Shown: piece after piece, positions 24,719-33,553 of the stretch | Position numbering within the stretch: position 1 is the stretch's first letter | Layout of the letters: the number at the start of each line of letters is the position of its first letter | NCBI GenBank assembly: GCA_937982565.1 | Contig: CALJLN010000011.1 | Location: 28,452-92,451, forward strand | DNA from: UBA2421 sp002343075 | GTDB lineage: Bacteria > Planctomycetota > Phycisphaerae > Tepidisphaerales > Tepidisphaeraceae | DNA: 64,000 bases | Reading direction: 5' to 3' | The notes under the pieces: generated by a model | The model's input: only the letters and a program-made list of their open reading frames with translations | Database searches by the model: none | Told to the model about the DNA's origin: nothing | Translations under genes and position numbers: made by a program

Positions 24719-27523
24719 TTATTTCCCCTCCTGCCAGTTCATTCCATGCCCAATATCCACCCGAACTGGCACGCGCAGCGGGATGGCGTTGATCATCTCT
24801 GATTTGATCAGTTCCGAATCGGATTCGACTGACTCAATCGGCGTTTCGAACACCAGTTCGTCATGAACCTGCAGGAGCATTTTGCTCGGGCGATTTTCGC
24901 TCTTCAGTTTGCGATGGATGTTGCGCATCGCCACCTTGATCAGGTCGGCTGCCGAGCCTTGAACGACGCTGTTGATGGCTGCCCGCTCGGCGGCGTTGCG
25001 CAGGGCGATCACGCCGGAGTGAATATCGGCCAGCGGGCGCCGGCGGCCGAGGATGGTTTCGACGTAGCCGTCGCCGCGAGCCTTTTCCACGCATTCGCGC
25101 ATGAACTTTTCGATTCCCGGAAATCGCTGGTTGTAAGCCCGAATCAGCTCCGCGGCGGCGGGAACCGTCAGCCCGTCAATCCGCCGCGCCAGCCCGGCGG
25201 CGGTGATGCCGTAAATAATGCCGAAATTCACCACCTTCGCCTGCGACCGCTGCTCCTTGGTCACCGCCGACTTATCCACCCCAAACACCTCCGCCGCCAC
25301 GGCGGCGTGGACGTCTTCATCGTTCTCGAATGCATTCACCAGCGCCGGTTCGAGCGTGAAGTGGGCCAGCACACGCAGCTCAATCTGCGAATAATCGGCG
25401 ACGATCAATTCATGCCCCGGCTCCCCTGCCACAAATGCCAGCCGGATCGCCCGACCCTCCTCCGTTCGAATCGGAATGTTCTGCAAGTTCGGATCGCTCA
25501 TGCTCAGCCTGCCCGTGGCTGCGCCAGTCATATGAAAACTGCCGTGAACTCGACCCGTCCGGCGGTTGATATTTTCAGGCAACTCATCGAGGTAGGTATT
25601 GCGCAGCTTAACCAACTGTCGATACTCAAGAATCAACTTCGGCACCACATGAATGCCGGCGAGATTTTCCAGCACCTGCACATCGGTGCTGAAGCCCGTC
25701 TTGGTCTTCTTGCCGCGTGGAAGGTCGAGCTTCTCGAAAAGCACCACCGCCAGTTGCTTAGGCGAATCAATGTTAAAATCAGTCCCCGCGGCGCGGTGAA
25801 TCTGGCCCTCAAGCTCTGCAATGCGGGCTCCCAGCTTTTTCGACTGTTCCTGCAGCATGGCCGGGTCGATCGCCACGCCGTTGAACTCCATCTCCGCCAG
25901 CACCTCGATCAGCGGCGTTTCCAGTTCGTCGGCCAACTTGCGAAGCGTGGGAACCGCATCCAGGCGCGGGCTGAGCAACTCGTACAGCCGCCAGGCAATG
26001 TCGGCATCTTCCGACGCGTACCGCGCCACCTGCTGCAGATCGACTTTCTCCATCGAGATCGATTTAGCGCCCTTGCCGATGATGTCGCTGGTGGGAATCT
26101 TCTGAAACTGCAGCAGGTCGCGCGCCAGGTTATCGATGCCGTAACTGCTCCGGCCGGCATCAAGCAGGAACGCGGCCATCATCGTGTCGAGCCGGATGCC
26201 GCGCAGGTTCACGCCCGCGCAGCGCATCGCCAGCAGATCGTACTTGATGTTGTGGCCGACTTTTCCGATCGATTCGTCTTCCAGAATCGGCTTCAGCGCC
26301 GGCAGCACCACCTCCGGCGGGAGAAATGTCGCGCCCGCAGGGCCGCGAATGGGGATGTAATAGCCGCTGCCGGGCTTCCAACTGAAGCTCAGCCCGATCA
26401 CGTCCGATCGCATCGCGCCCAGGTCATTCGTCTCCGTATCGAACGCAAAGCACGGCTGCTTTTTCAGTTGCGCCACGAAGCAAAAGAAATCATCCTTCTC
26501 GGTGATGAGCCGGTAATCGCAATCGTGGCTGGTTTGCAACGCGTTGGCTGGCGTTGGCGTGCCGCCTTCGACCGCATCAAACAACCCGCCAAACCCGCCG
26601 GCGGTCGCCGGTGTGCCGGCAGGCGGCGCTTTTGCCGCGTCGTCCGGCCCCCCCTCCCCGCCGTTCTGCCCGATCAGTTTCTTCTCCAGCGACCAGAACC
26701 CCAGCTCGCGCAGCAACGGCCGCAGCCGCGGCGCGTCGTATCCCGTGAACTTGCACTGCTCGATGCTCCACTCGAACGGCACATCGCGCTTCAGCGTCAC
26801 CAGTTGCCGCGAAATCGGCAGCTTATCGGCGTGCGCGGTGAAGTTCTCGCGCATCTTCGGCGTCATCTCGTCGATGTGCTGCAGAATCGCCTCAACGCTG
26901 CCGTACTTGTTCAGCAGCTTGACTGCCGTCATCTCGCCCACGCCGGGGATGCCCGGCACGTTGTCGATCTTGTCGCCCATGAGCGTCTGCACATCGACGG
27001 CCTGTTCAGGCCCGTAGCCGAGCTTCTCGCGCATCCGCGCAACATCCATCAGCTCGTTCGACTGCACGTCGTACATGCGAATGCAATCGTTGAGCAACTG
27101 CCGCAGGTCCTTGTCTTTGCTGACTAAGTAAACATCAAACCCCTGCGTGCAGAGGGTCGACGCCATGGTGGCGATCAGGTCGTCGGCCTCAAACCCCGGC
27201 TTTTCAAAAATCGGCACGCCGGCGGCGCGCACCACTTCCATGATTCGCTTCTCCTGCGGAAAAAAATCATCCGGCGGCGGCTCGCGGTTGCTTTTGTAAG
27301 CCGGGTAAATCGCCTTGCGAAAGACGGTTTCATCGCCGTGATCGATCACCACCGCCAGATAATCCGGCCGCCGCTGCTCGGCCAGGTTGAGCATCATCTG
27401 CGTGAAGACAAATGTCGCCTTCGTCGGCTCACCGGTGGGCGAGGTGAGATCGCGAAACGGCGCGAAGTAGCTGCGAAAAATGTGGGCATGCCCGTCAATG
27501 ATGTAGAAGCTTTTGTTTGCCAT
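24719..27523 (-). CDS. polA: DNA polymerase I
   Basis: A 934-residue enzyme with three domains. The 5'-3' exonuclease (residues about 1-300) includes YIIDGHAHIFRSYFAPF and MGDKIDNVPGIPGVGEMTA. The 3'-5' exonuclease keeps the DxE motif in FAFDTETNDLG, then GHNIKYDLLAM and ASEDADIAW, so proofreading is probably active, unlike in Taq. The polymerase has motif A DYSQIELRVLAHF, motif B QAKVVNFGIIYG and motif C LLQVHDELVFE. The start at 27523 (MANKSFYI) is the family start; the longer frame adds ten unrelated residues. It repairs DNA and removes primers. A putative cassette array ends about 240 bp upstream. Confidence 0.97.
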   Translation of the reverse strand: MANKSFYIIDGHAHIFRSYFAPFRDLTSPTGEPTKATFVFTQMMLNLAEQRRPDYLAVVIDHGDETVFRKAIYPAYKSNREPPPDDFFPQEKRIMEVVRAAGVPIFEKPGFEADDLIATMASTLCTQGFDVYLVSKDKDLRQLLNDCIRMYDVQSNELMDVARMREKLGYGPEQAVDVQTLMGDKIDNVPGIPGVGEMTAVKLLNKYGSVEAILQHIDEMTPKMRENFTAHADKLPISRQLVTLKRDVPFEWSIEQCKFTGYDAPRLRPLLRELGFWSLEKKLIGQNGGEGGPDDAAKAPPAGTPATAGGFGGLFDAVEGGTPTPANALQTSHDCDYRLITEKDDFFCFVAQLKKQPCFAFDTETNDLGAMRSDVIGLSFSWKPGSGYYIPIRGPAGATFLPPEVVLPALKPILEDESIGKVGHNIKYDLLAMRCAGVNLRGIRLDTMMAAFLLDAGRSSYGIDNLARDLLQFQKIPTSDIIGKGAKSISMEKVDLQQVARYASEDADIAWRLYELLSPRLDAVPTLRKLADELETPLIEVLAEMEFNGVAIDPAMLQEQSKKLGARIAELEGQIHRAAGTDFNIDSPKQLAVVLFEKLDLPRGKKTKTGFSTDVQVLENLAGIHVVPKLILEYRQLVKLRNTYLDELPENINRRTGRVHGSFHMTGAATGRLSMSDPNLQNIPIRTEEGRAIRLAFVAGEPGHELIVADYSQIELRVLAHFTLEPALVNAFENDEDVHAAVAAEVFGVDKSAVTKEQRSQAKVVNFGIIYGITAAGLARRIDGLTVPAAAELIRAYNQRFPGIEKFMRECVEKARGDGYVETILGRRRPLADIHSGVIALRNAAERAAINSVVQGSAADLIKVAMRNIHRKLKSENRPSKMLLQVHDELVFETPIESVESDSELIKSEMINAIPLRVPVRVDIGHGMNWQEGK

Positions 27524-27666
27524 CGCAGCGCGGGATTGTATCCCCAATCGCACGATGCGCCGCGCGGGTTGTCACAACAAACGAAGTGCCTGCATACGTT
27601 GCTGGTGTCGTCCTTCGCTCGACAGGTACGACGCCGGGCTTCCGAGAAGTGCAGCCAGCCGGGCGA

Positions 27667-27767
27667 GATAACGGACTGACATTCACTGGCCGGGCGGGCG
27701 CCGGACAACGTTCAAATCAAGAGGATCGTTCCGCCGGGCCAGTCCGTTGCAGCAGTGCGTGGTTATC
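27667..27767 (-). repeat. attC-like recombination site A
   Basis: An imperfect palindrome of about 100 bp whose ends are GATAAC (27667-27672) and GTTATC (27762-27767). The inner arms, 27685-27697 and 27731-27743, match over 13 bases with one mismatch. The TAA stop of the 66-residue gene lies within the right end. This is the layout of an integron attC site read on the minus strand. Confidence 0.55.
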
Positions 27768-27963
27768 CCGCCGCCTCCCGCAGTCGCTCGGAAATCCGGC
27801 GAAGTAGCGCACTCGCTTCCTCGCGTGATACTCCGAGACGCGTCTGGAACTCAAAGTCCTCGATGTGAACGCCATTGCAGACCTCGTTCAGTGCGTTGTT
27901 GATCAGCAACAAATCCGCTCGTGTCAGGTTTACCGCAATATTTTCGTCGTCTTCGTTTGCCAT
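27763..27963 (-). CDS. Small cassette gene, unknown function
   Basis: 66 residues: an acidic start (MANEDDENIAVN), then LTRADLLLINNALNEV and a helical end with SREEASALLRRISERLREA. No family recognised. The ATG lies only four bases after the attC-like site B and has no Shine-Dalgarno, while the TAA stop falls inside site A. Both traits are common for integron cassette genes. Its size fits a small cytoplasmic protein. Confidence 0.62.
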   Translation of the reverse strand: MANEDDENIAVNLTRADLLLINNALNEVCNGVHIEDFEFQTRLGVSREEASALLRRISERLREAAG

Positions 27964-27968
27964 GGCGA

Positions 27969-28069
27969 GATAACGTAATGCCGATCAGTGGCCGAGCCGG
28001 CACCGCGCCGACTCCCGAACCACAAGAAGCTTACCCGCCGGCTCGGTCCACTGCATCGGCGGGTTATGC
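27969..28069 (-). repeat. attC-like recombination site B
   Basis: The best attC candidate. ATAAC at 27970-27974 and GTTAT at 28063-28067 form the outer core. The arms 27980-28001 and 28037-28060 pair along 22 bases except that one arm carries two extra unpaired bases (a G and an A). Such extrahelical bases decide strand choice in true attC sites. The stop codon of the 155-residue gene lies in the right end and the next gene starts four bases beyond the left end. Confidence 0.68.
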
Positions 28070-28531
28070 CGACGGCTTGAACCGCCGCAACGTAGTGAGC
28101 ACCTCGCGGAAGTCGGCAGCGTCGAAAGCTTCGCGGTTCTGTTGCCAGGCAAGGTAACCATCGATGCCGCGATGGATGATGGCGTTCAGCGATGACTTCT
28201 TGTCACCGGTCGCGTCGATCAGGGCTTGCGCCTTGATGGCGCTCTCTTCCGCGGTGTAGCCGAAGTGTTTGTAGAGGATGGCCAACGCCATAGCGTGAGC
28301 TTGGGGTGCGCTGAAGCCGCGCTGCTGACTCAGCACGTTAACCCCGCCAAACGCGTATGCCGATAGGACCTGCTTCTCCATCCCGTCCTGTGCAAATACG
28401 TCCTCGCCGATGTGCCGCCGAACGTCTCCGCAAAACGCGGTAAGGTTGTCAACGCTATCCTTGATCGCGTCTGGATCGACGGGCCGCGCCGGCTCCCGCT
28501 TACGGCCTAAGAGCGAATCGAGAAGCCCCAT
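28064..28531 (-). CDS. Cassette gene, possible immunity-like protein
   Basis: 155 residues with a strong AGGAGG box before the ATG. After a basic start (MGLLDSLLGRKREP) it is mainly helical: DNLTAFCGDVRRHIG, a central AYAFGGVNVLSQQRGFSAPQA, then AMALAILYKHFGYTAEESA and a final helix pair. The look is that of small polymorphic-toxin immunity proteins such as the Imm48 type, but I cannot confirm this. The TAA stop is embedded in the attC-like site B. It is the largest gene of the array. Confidence 0.65.
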   Translation of the reverse strand: MGLLDSLLGRKREPARPVDPDAIKDSVDNLTAFCGDVRRHIGEDVFAQDGMEKQVLSAYAFGGVNVLSQQRGFSAPQAHAMALAILYKHFGYTAEESAIKAQALIDATGDKKSSLNAIIHRGIDGYLAWQQNREAFDAADFREVLTTLRRFKPSA

Positions 28532-28561
28532 CGTGCTTTTCCTCCTAAGTGGCCGCCGTCG

Positions 28562-28625
28562 GCATAACGTTTAGCTTCAGCTGTCGGTCGAGCGGCAAGC
28601 CGCTTCGCCCGCAGCTGAGCCATTG
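28562..28625 (-). repeat. Weak attC-like or attI-like site C
   Basis: Starts with GCATAAC (GTTATGC on the minus strand), 30 bases upstream of the 155-residue gene. Inside are arms GCTTCAGCTG and CAGCTGAGC with one unpaired T, and an inner hairpin AGCGGC-AA-GCCGCT. The outer partner core is not recognisable, so the site is degenerate, or it is not attC. Confidence 0.4.
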
Positions 28626-28681
28626 AACACAGTCACTGCAATTCTTGCACTCCCTGCGAGACCGATCAGCTGCAGGCGAAG

Positions 28682-28765
28682 GTTCTATGATTGAGCGCGA
28701 ATAACAAGTCGCGCTCGGTTACGCAAACATTGAACGAACGTCTGTTTGTCGCTCAATCATCGAAC
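28682..28765. repeat. Long inverted repeat
   Basis: 16-base arms at 28682-28697 and 28750-28765 (15 matches, centred on TGATTGAGCG / CGCTCAATCA) enclose 52 bases. It lies just outside the cassette array. It could be the end structure of a mobile element, a further diverged recombination site or a structured RNA. Confidence 0.6.
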
Positions 28766-29557
28766 TAGTGAATAAACTGACCCGCGAAGCAAATTAGCGT
28801 TCGTCGGGCGCGGTGAGCTTCTCACACGTAAGTCAGGCCGTCAATGGCACTTGGGTTGACGGAGTGGCGGCGTGGGCCGGGATGATAAACGGGAACCTTG
28901 GGGCGGCGGAGGCACGATAGGCCGGGGAGCAGGACAGGCCAACGCCGCTCCGGCGGGGTTCAGGCATCGATTAGACACCCAGAAACGCGGCCCGAGCCGG
29001 GCTATTGGGATTACCGCCGTCGAACGGGCGCACATTATCATGCGGGCGGTGCCCACCCGCGGCCTGTAGCGATACGGCGAGCCCTACACATGCCGGCGGT
29101 GCGTGTGCTGAACACCCGCCGGATTCTCAGCGTCAGCGGAGCGATCGACATCGCTGGCAGCGGGCGGGCCGTGTTACGCTGGACCAGCCACGACGCGGCG
29201 GGGAACACGCGGGAATGAAACAATGGCCTTTTTTTCGCTGGTTTTGCCGGGTGTGGGCCATTTTTGCCGGCTCGTTCCCAGGGACGGGCGGTGGGGTCCT
29301 TTGCTCGCGGGGGCGGAGCCTGCGATTGTGCCGCTTGTCTGGGCGAACAGGTTGCCCGGTTGACGGGTTGGTTGGTGGGGCGCATCGGCTGAGGCCGGCG
29401 ATCGGTGGGCTGCGCTGGGCGATGCGTTGGTTGCGGGGTGCGTTTTCATGGCCTTGAGGCCCGTTGTTTCGATCCGATAACGCGTTGCAACGGTTGGGGG
29501 GTTTGATTCTTGAAGCCGGCGCTTCAGCTAAGACCCTAAAGTGCCGATCGGATCACC
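28766..29557. other. GC-rich spacer without a supported gene
   Basis: Several short open frames overlap here in different phases, all rich in Arg, Gly and Pro, as expected by chance in GC-rich DNA. The strand is strongly G-rich at about 29220-29460. I see no RNA gene, domain or clear terminator. Confidence 0.55.
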
Positions 29558-30262
29558 ATGGCCGATTTTTTGCCACGACGTGAGGATCTGCTGCTGGCGT
29601 GGTCCGGCAATTTCAGCCGGCAGGTCAGCGCCGCCCCGGCGGAGTTTGGATTGACGCCCGAGCAGGCTGATGCGTATGCGCAGTTGCACGAAGCATTCGC
29701 AGCCGCGCTGGCGAAAACCGAACCGCAGATCCGATCGATGGTGACCGTTGCGGAAAAGAACGCCGAGATGGGCCGGCTCAAGACCGCCGCACGACAACTT
29801 GCCATGCTCGTTAAGGGCACGGCGCATGTGACGGCAGAGCAGCGTCTGCGTCTGGGTATTAACCCGGGGCTCAGAGTCGCCGCGCGGCAACAGGTGCCGA
29901 CGGCGGCGCCGGTGATCGCCGTGGAACGGGTGCGCGACACGTCGGCGATGCTGCGGCTTCAGGACAGCCAGTCGGCGGGGCTGGGCAAACCGGCGCGCGT
30001 GCATGGCGCGATGTTGTTCACATTCGTCGGTGACCATCCGCCGACGGGCATCGACGGGTGGAACTTCCATAGCTCGACCACCGCCTGCAGCGTGCAGGTG
30101 GATTTCTCCGCGACGACCGTCCCCGGGCAGCTAGTCTGGTTCACCGCCTGCTGGCTGAACGCCCGCCTGCAGCCGGGCCCGTGGTCCTCCCCGCGCTCCG
30201 CCCGCCTGCCGGGCACCGGGGTGATGGTCTCCCGGTCACTGACCACACGCGTGGCGGCTTAG
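29558..30262 (+). CDS. Planctomycete hypothetical protein
   Basis: 234 residues. The first 100 are helical (DFLPRREDLLLAWSGNFSRQV, LTPEQADAYAQLHEAFAAALAKT). The rest is beta-rich and ends like a fibronectin type III strand pair (VWFTACWLNARLQPGPWSSP). I have the impression that planctomycetes and related phyla carry similar proteins of unknown role. No signal peptide or membrane segment. It stands alone between a GC-rich spacer and the DMT transporter. Confidence 0.7.
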   Translation: MADFLPRREDLLLAWSGNFSRQVSAAPAEFGLTPEQADAYAQLHEAFAAALAKTEPQIRSMVTVAEKNAEMGRLKTAARQLAMLVKGTAHVTAEQRLRLGINPGLRVAARQQVPTAAPVIAVERVRDTSAMLRLQDSQSAGLGKPARVHGAMLFTFVGDHPPTGIDGWNFHSSTTACSVQVDFSATTVPGQLVWFTACWLNARLQPGPWSSPRSARLPGTGVMVSRSLTTRVAA

Positions 30263-30380
30263 CCGGACCTTTCAACCGGTGCCACCAATCACAACACACT
30301 GCCGACGACACCGACAGGCAACAAGTGTCTTTTGCACAAATTGACGGAACCCTGCCGCCGCCCTACGCTCCCGACGCTTC

Positions 30381-31358
30381 ATGTACGGCCCCTACTTTGC
30401 TCTCGGCACCGCGGTTTGCTGGATGATCAGCGCGATTGCGTTCGAAAACGCCTCGCGGCGGGTGGGCAGCGTTCCGGTCAACCTGATTCGGCTGCTGGTG
30501 GCGTTTGCGCTGCTTTCGGCGTTGGGGTGGTGGCGGTTTGGCAACGTGCTGCCGGCCGGGGCGTCGGCGGAACAATGGAAACTGCTGCTGCTGTCGGGGT
30601 TGCTGGGTTTTTTTGTGGGCGATCTGGCGCTGTTTCGCGCGTTCGTGGTGCTGGGGGCGCGGCTGACGACGCTGCTGATGTGCCTCGCCCCGCCGATCGC
30701 TGCCGTCACCGAATGGCTTTGGCTAGGCAACCCGATCACGCTCTTGCAGGGCATGGGCATGCTGGTGACGCTGGCCGGGGTGTCGTGGGTGGTTTTTGAG
30801 AAGCCGGCCCCTGAGGACGCCGCTCCCGGGCCTGCGCCGGAGTATGAATCGGAAGCGCGGCTCGGCGGGCCGGGCACAACCGTGCTGGAATATCGCGCCG
30901 GACAGGCCGTGCGGCACATCACGCCGTGGGCGATCTTCCTGGGTGTGGTGGCGGCAGCGGGACAGGGCGTGGGGCTGGTGTGTACAAAGGTGGCGATGAG
31001 CACCCCGCCGGCGCTCGATGCGTTCACAGCGACGCAGATTCGGATCATCGCCGGTGTGGCGACATTCATCGGGCTGGTGGTGTTCACTGGCCGGGTGGGC
31101 GACTGCGGCGCGGCCCTTCGCGATCGGACGGCGGTGTTGCTGCTGACGATCGGCGCGATCGCCGGGCCGTTTCTGGGGGTTTCTTTGCTGAACAAGGCCG
31201 TCGAGCTGATTCCATCGGGGGTGGCGCAGACGATTACTTCGCTGGTGCCGGTGCTGATCATTCCGATCTCGGTCTTTGTTTTGAAAGAACAGGTGCGATG
31301 GCGCGCGGTGGCGGGCGCGCTGGTTGCGGTGGCGGGCGTGGCGATGCTGGTCTTGTAA
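30381..31358 (+). CDS. EamA/DMT-family transporter
   Basis: 325 residues with ten predicted membrane segments in two repeats of the EamA domain. The first repeat spans about residues 1-135 and the second about 175-325, joined by an acidic cytoplasmic loop (EKPAPEDAAPGPAPEYESEA). Such proteins export metabolites such as amino acids or sugars across the inner membrane. Typical features are the start FALGTAVCWMISAIAFE and the final LVPVLIIPISVFVLKEQVRWRAVAGALVAVAG split over two helices. The substrate is unknown. Confidence 0.88.
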   Translation: MYGPYFALGTAVCWMISAIAFENASRRVGSVPVNLIRLLVAFALLSALGWWRFGNVLPAGASAEQWKLLLLSGLLGFFVGDLALFRAFVVLGARLTTLLMCLAPPIAAVTEWLWLGNPITLLQGMGMLVTLAGVSWVVFEKPAPEDAAPGPAPEYESEARLGGPGTTVLEYRAGQAVRHITPWAIFLGVVAAAGQGVGLVCTKVAMSTPPALDAFTATQIRIIAGVATFIGLVVFTGRVGDCGAALRDRTAVLLLTIGAIAGPFLGVSLLNKAVELIPSGVAQTITSLVPVLIIPISVFVLKEQVRWRAVAGALVAVAGVAMLVL

Positions 31359-31532
31359 ACCTTGGCCGGAGCGACATTTAGCGGCCGGGGGTGGGCTGTT
31401 GTGGGATGGGCGCAACTTCGCGTTTTCTTGACCGCCACTCATGCGCCCCGGTAGATTCGACATTCCGGCGGTGTTGCACCTGTATTGCACGCTGCCATTG
31501 ACACCTAACGATTCGGCACCCGGAGGTTTGTA

Positions 31533-32993
31533 ATGGTACCGGCCAACCAAGGTTCACGCGGCGCACTGGTCACGTGGACGGTGGTAACGACCATCCTGTT
31601 CGTTACCGCAACTATCTTTGCCATCTACTTTTACGTCGCGGCTGACAACACCGCCCGCGAGGCCCGCACGACTGCGGAGAAGTTTAAGAAAGTCGTCTCC
31701 GAAGCGGCCCTCACCAGCAACGAAGTCGCAGCGCTGGAGCAAACCAGAAACGACGAGACCATGCAGGCGGCGGGTTTTAACTCGTCAATGAGCCTGCTTG
31801 ATGTCGCGCTCAAGCAGCGCGACGACCTCGCCACCCGGCTGAGCGGTTCGATCGACTTCGGCAAGGCGATTCAGTCCAGCGACCGCGTGCTGAAAGACGC
31901 CGCCGCCAAGGCCACCGCCGCCGAATTGGTCAACCTTCCGTCTGGCAACGCCAACGCCGCCGTCGGCGCACTGGCCGATGCGCTGGTGAGCAAGTCGAGT
32001 GAAATCGCCAACTTGCGCACCGAGCTTGCCTCCGCTCAAGGCGCGGCGAAGGAAGCGGCCAACCAGATGACTATCGCGCGTGAAGCGATGGATAAGCAAC
32101 TCGCCGAAGTGCGCGCCAGCGCCGCAGAGGCGATGGATGCTGCCAGCACCGACCGGTCTTCCAAGAATGAGCAGGTCAGCCAGATTCAGACTGATTTTCA
32201 GGCTCAACTCGAAAGCGCCCAGCAGGCGACGCAATCGGCCCAGGTGCAGATCGCCGACCTGCAGCGGGATAACGAGCAGCTAAAGACGCAGATCCAGCAA
32301 CTCACCGGACGATTGGTCGATCTTCGCACCAATGTGTCTGACCCGATCGTCCGCCAGGCCGATGGCACCATCATCCGGCTGGCCAGTGCCGACACGGTGT
32401 ATATCAACCTCGGCCAGGGCGATCAGATTTCCGCGGGGATGACGTTTCAAGTGTTTGACAAGGTGGAAGGCGTACCAGCGGCGGGCGACTCGGCCGATGA
32501 AACCAACCTGCCCCGCGGCAAGGCATCGATCGAGGTAGTGCGTGTCGGTCCGACGAGCAGCCAGGCGCGAATCATCCGGCTGCAGCCGGGGCAGACGCTG
32601 ACCGAGGGCGATCTGCTCGTCAATCTCGTCTACGATCGAAACACGCGCTACAACTTCCTGGTGTTCGGCAACTTCGACCTCGACCGCAACAACGTCCCCA
32701 CCGCGGGCGATGCCGAGGTCATCAAGCGGCTGGTCACCCAATGGGGTGCGACGCTCACAGACAAAGTGAATGTTGACACCGATTTCGTCGTCCTTGGCAG
32801 CGAACCGCAGATTCCGGTTTTCACCCGGGAAGAGCTGTCCGATCCGCTCAATCAGGCGATCTACGACCGCTCGCGAGCCGACGCCGAGGCCTACGACGAA
32901 GTGCGGCGGCTGGCGCAGGAATACAACGTTCCGATTCTGAATCAGAACCGGTTCTTGTACTTCGTTGGGTTCTATGAATTGTCAAAGCGGTAG
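31533..32993 (+). CDS. Membrane-anchored coiled-coil protein with BRCT-like C-terminus
   Basis: 486 residues, GGAGG before the ATG. One N-terminal membrane segment (VTTILFVTATIFAIYFYVA) is followed by a long coiled coil to about residue 275, rich in Ala, Gln and Glu. A beta-type domain comes next (about 280-365: DGTIIRLASADTVYINLGQGD). The last 120 residues contain FLVFGNFDLDRNN and AEVIKRLVTQWGATLTDKVN, which look like a BRCT-type fold. That is odd behind a transmembrane anchor. No exact family is known to me. A cell-envelope structural role is plausible. Confidence 0.68.
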   Translation: MVPANQGSRGALVTWTVVTTILFVTATIFAIYFYVAADNTAREARTTAEKFKKVVSEAALTSNEVAALEQTRNDETMQAAGFNSSMSLLDVALKQRDDLATRLSGSIDFGKAIQSSDRVLKDAAAKATAAELVNLPSGNANAAVGALADALVSKSSEIANLRTELASAQGAAKEAANQMTIAREAMDKQLAEVRASAAEAMDAASTDRSSKNEQVSQIQTDFQAQLESAQQATQSAQVQIADLQRDNEQLKTQIQQLTGRLVDLRTNVSDPIVRQADGTIIRLASADTVYINLGQGDQISAGMTFQVFDKVEGVPAAGDSADETNLPRGKASIEVVRVGPTSSQARIIRLQPGQTLTEGDLLVNLVYDRNTRYNFLVFGNFDLDRNNVPTAGDAEVIKRLVTQWGATLTDKVNVDTDFVVLGSEPQIPVFTREELSDPLNQAIYDRSRADAEAYDEVRRLAQEYNVPILNQNRFLYFVGFYELSKR

Positions 32994-33053
32994 GCTGCAC
33001 GCGACGCGCGGGTCGAAACCGGATCGAGAGCAAGCCGTAGGCGGACGGGCGAG

Positions 33054-33551
33054 CTATCGGCGCGCAATCCGCTTGGCAAGCCCCCCTAATATTCCGCGAT
33101 CGATCTTCCGTTGATTTTCCCGGATGGCTTTCCCAAGCACGCTCGGGCAAAGCAACAGGGTGAGTGGGCTGCTCACCTGCTGCTGTTCAGACAAAATGCG
33201 AAGCTGCTTCACTTCCGCGGGGCGGAGATTGGCGGTCTTGCACATTTCGCGGATGAGCTTGCCGGGTGAGTTGATCGCTGCGGGGCTTCCTGGTCTGCCA
33301 GCACTGGCGCGCCACCGATTGACAACGACTGTGAGAAGAGTGATCGCCAGAATCACCAGCCCAAACGCGACGAGCTTGTTGGGGTCGATCGGCTCATCAA
33401 AGTTCTGCTGTAGCGCCCGTTTGAACTCTTCCTCAGTCACTTGAGCCTGTACGAACGCCGCCGAGCCATGCACAAGGCCCGCTGCTGCGAGGCGGGTGAG
33501 CCAGGCTGGCCACCGTGCGAATCTGTGGTGCGTTTTGCGGCCCGAATTCAT
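33054..33551 (-). CDS. Hypothetical membrane protein, partner of the HEAT-repeat gene
   Basis: 165 residues from the ATG at 33551. A basic signal-like start (WPAWLTRLAAAGLVHGSAAFVQAQ) could be cleaved after AQA, and one membrane helix (LVAFGLVILAITLLTVVV) lies at about 58-76. The C-terminal part (LRPAEVKQLRILSEQQQVSSPLTLLLCPSVL) is helical. The start lies directly at the stop of the HEAT-repeat gene, so the two are translationally coupled. Function unknown. Confidence 0.7.
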   Translation of the reverse strand: MNSGRKTHHRFARWPAWLTRLAAAGLVHGSAAFVQAQVTEEEFKRALQQNFDEPIDPNKLVAFGLVILAITLLTVVVNRWRASAGRPGSPAAINSPGKLIREMCKTANLRPAEVKQLRILSEQQQVSSPLTLLLCPSVLGKAIRENQRKIDRGILGGLAKRIARR

Positions 33552-33553
33552 TG

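Noticed and set aside
24863..27127. 754-codon open frame on the plus strand
   Set aside because: It lies wholly antisense to polA, whose motifs are complete; the long frame results from GC-rich codon use.
27394..27708. Possible third cassette gene beyond attC-like site A
   Set aside because: The minus-strand frames overlap the polA start and site A and look like random coding; no convincing gene.
28872..29457. Several overlapping plus-strand frames of 65-150 codons
   Set aside because: Arg/Gly/Pro-rich, in conflicting phases, without start signals; typical chance frames in GC-rich DNA.
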